From Methanosarcinales archaeon (GTDB lineage: Archaea; Halobacteriota; Syntropharchaeia; Alkanophagales; Methanospirareceae): a stretch of DNA of 13,935 nt. Below, piece after piece: positions 13,845 to 13,935 of this stretch (positions within the stretch are counted from its first letter, which is position 1; every line of letters starts with the position of its first letter). Under the pieces are notes generated by a model that saw only the letters and a program-made list of their open reading frames with translations, made no database searches and had not been told where the DNA came from. The translations under genes were made by a program, and so were the position numbers. The stretch covers positions 1-13,935 of the forward strand of contig JAODGF010000062.1 of NCBI GenBank assembly GCA_025464645.1. Direction: 5' to 3'.

Positions 13845-13935
13845 CTACTCCGTATCACTTCTACGCAAATTCTCTATCCTTCTTAACCCGTCTATCTCCT
13901 TTATCACCTCTGTAACCGCTTCAGGCACTAAAACT
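13845..13935 (-). CDS. Partial gene, C-terminal 29 residues (unidentified)
   Basis: On the minus strand an open frame enters from the right edge and ends at TAG (13847-13845). It reads VLVPEAVTEVIKEIDGLRRI, then ENLRRSDTE. The composition is that of a real, charged, helical C-terminus, and both other minus-strand frames are less plausible. Its stop is separated by one base from the CLC stop, the same tight convergent packing as elsewhere in the window. The family cannot be recognised from this fragment. Confidence 0.5.
   Translation of the reverse strand, partial: VLVPEAVTEVIKEIDGLRRIENLRRSDTE

Overview
The window looks like a euryarchaeal chromosome segment, plausibly from an ANME-1/Methanophagales- or Syntrophoarchaeum-like lineage, although that lineage is a guess. 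The archaeal evidence is an archaeal-type phosphopantetheine adenylyltransferase, a UbiA prenyltransferase of the kind that makes archaeal ether lipids, Shine-Dalgarno sites of the GGTGAT/GGAGTGAT type, A+T-rich TATA-like boxes, and a CbiA/CfbB amidotransferase. MutL and DinB are bacterial-style repair genes that occur in some archaea. Coding density is high: no gap exceeds about 150 bp, and I see no rRNA, tRNA, CRISPR array or insertion sequence.

Layout. Bases 1-46 hold the 5' end of a minus-strand gene. It is divergent from a small helix-turn-helix regulator with a C-terminal cysteine cluster (108-440), and a 14-bp palindrome lies between them. An M24 metallopeptidase (525-1664) follows and abuts, stop to stop, a minus-strand pair read as ubiA-like prenyltransferase (3056-2166) then coaD (2135-1665). 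A structured 148-bp divergent promoter region separates ubiA from mutL (3205-4953). Converging on mutL is a minus-strand pair: a CbiA/CfbB synthase (7616-6285) followed by an AAA+/DUF4143 ATPase (6259-4976). Upstream of it, also minus strand, is a MacB/LolCDE-like ABC export operon with one ATPase (10771-10112) and two paralogous permeases (10112-8895 and 8872-7688). DNA polymerase IV (10826-11929) is divergent from the ABC operon. A CLC-family chloride transporter with two CBS domains (11981-13843) follows, and the window ends in the 3' end of another minus-strand gene (13847 onward).

How the genes relate. coaD (coenzyme A), the prenyltransferase (membrane lipid) and the CbiA/CfbB protein (corrinoid or F430 cofactor) are central anabolic genes. 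mutL and dinB concern replication fidelity and translesion synthesis. The ABC and CLC genes are envelope transport functions. No single novel multi-gene system is evident.

The most unusual signals are in cis. Three near-identical hairpins with CAAAC...GTTTG arms occur within 1.4 kb; one places the ubiA ribosome-binding site in its loop. The ubiA/mutL divergent region carries the same 10-bp TATA-like box on both strands around a central hairpin. At protein level, the CLC transporter has an altered anion-binding loop and Thr at the internal proton-glutamate position. The two ABC permeases share an exact 41-bp block.
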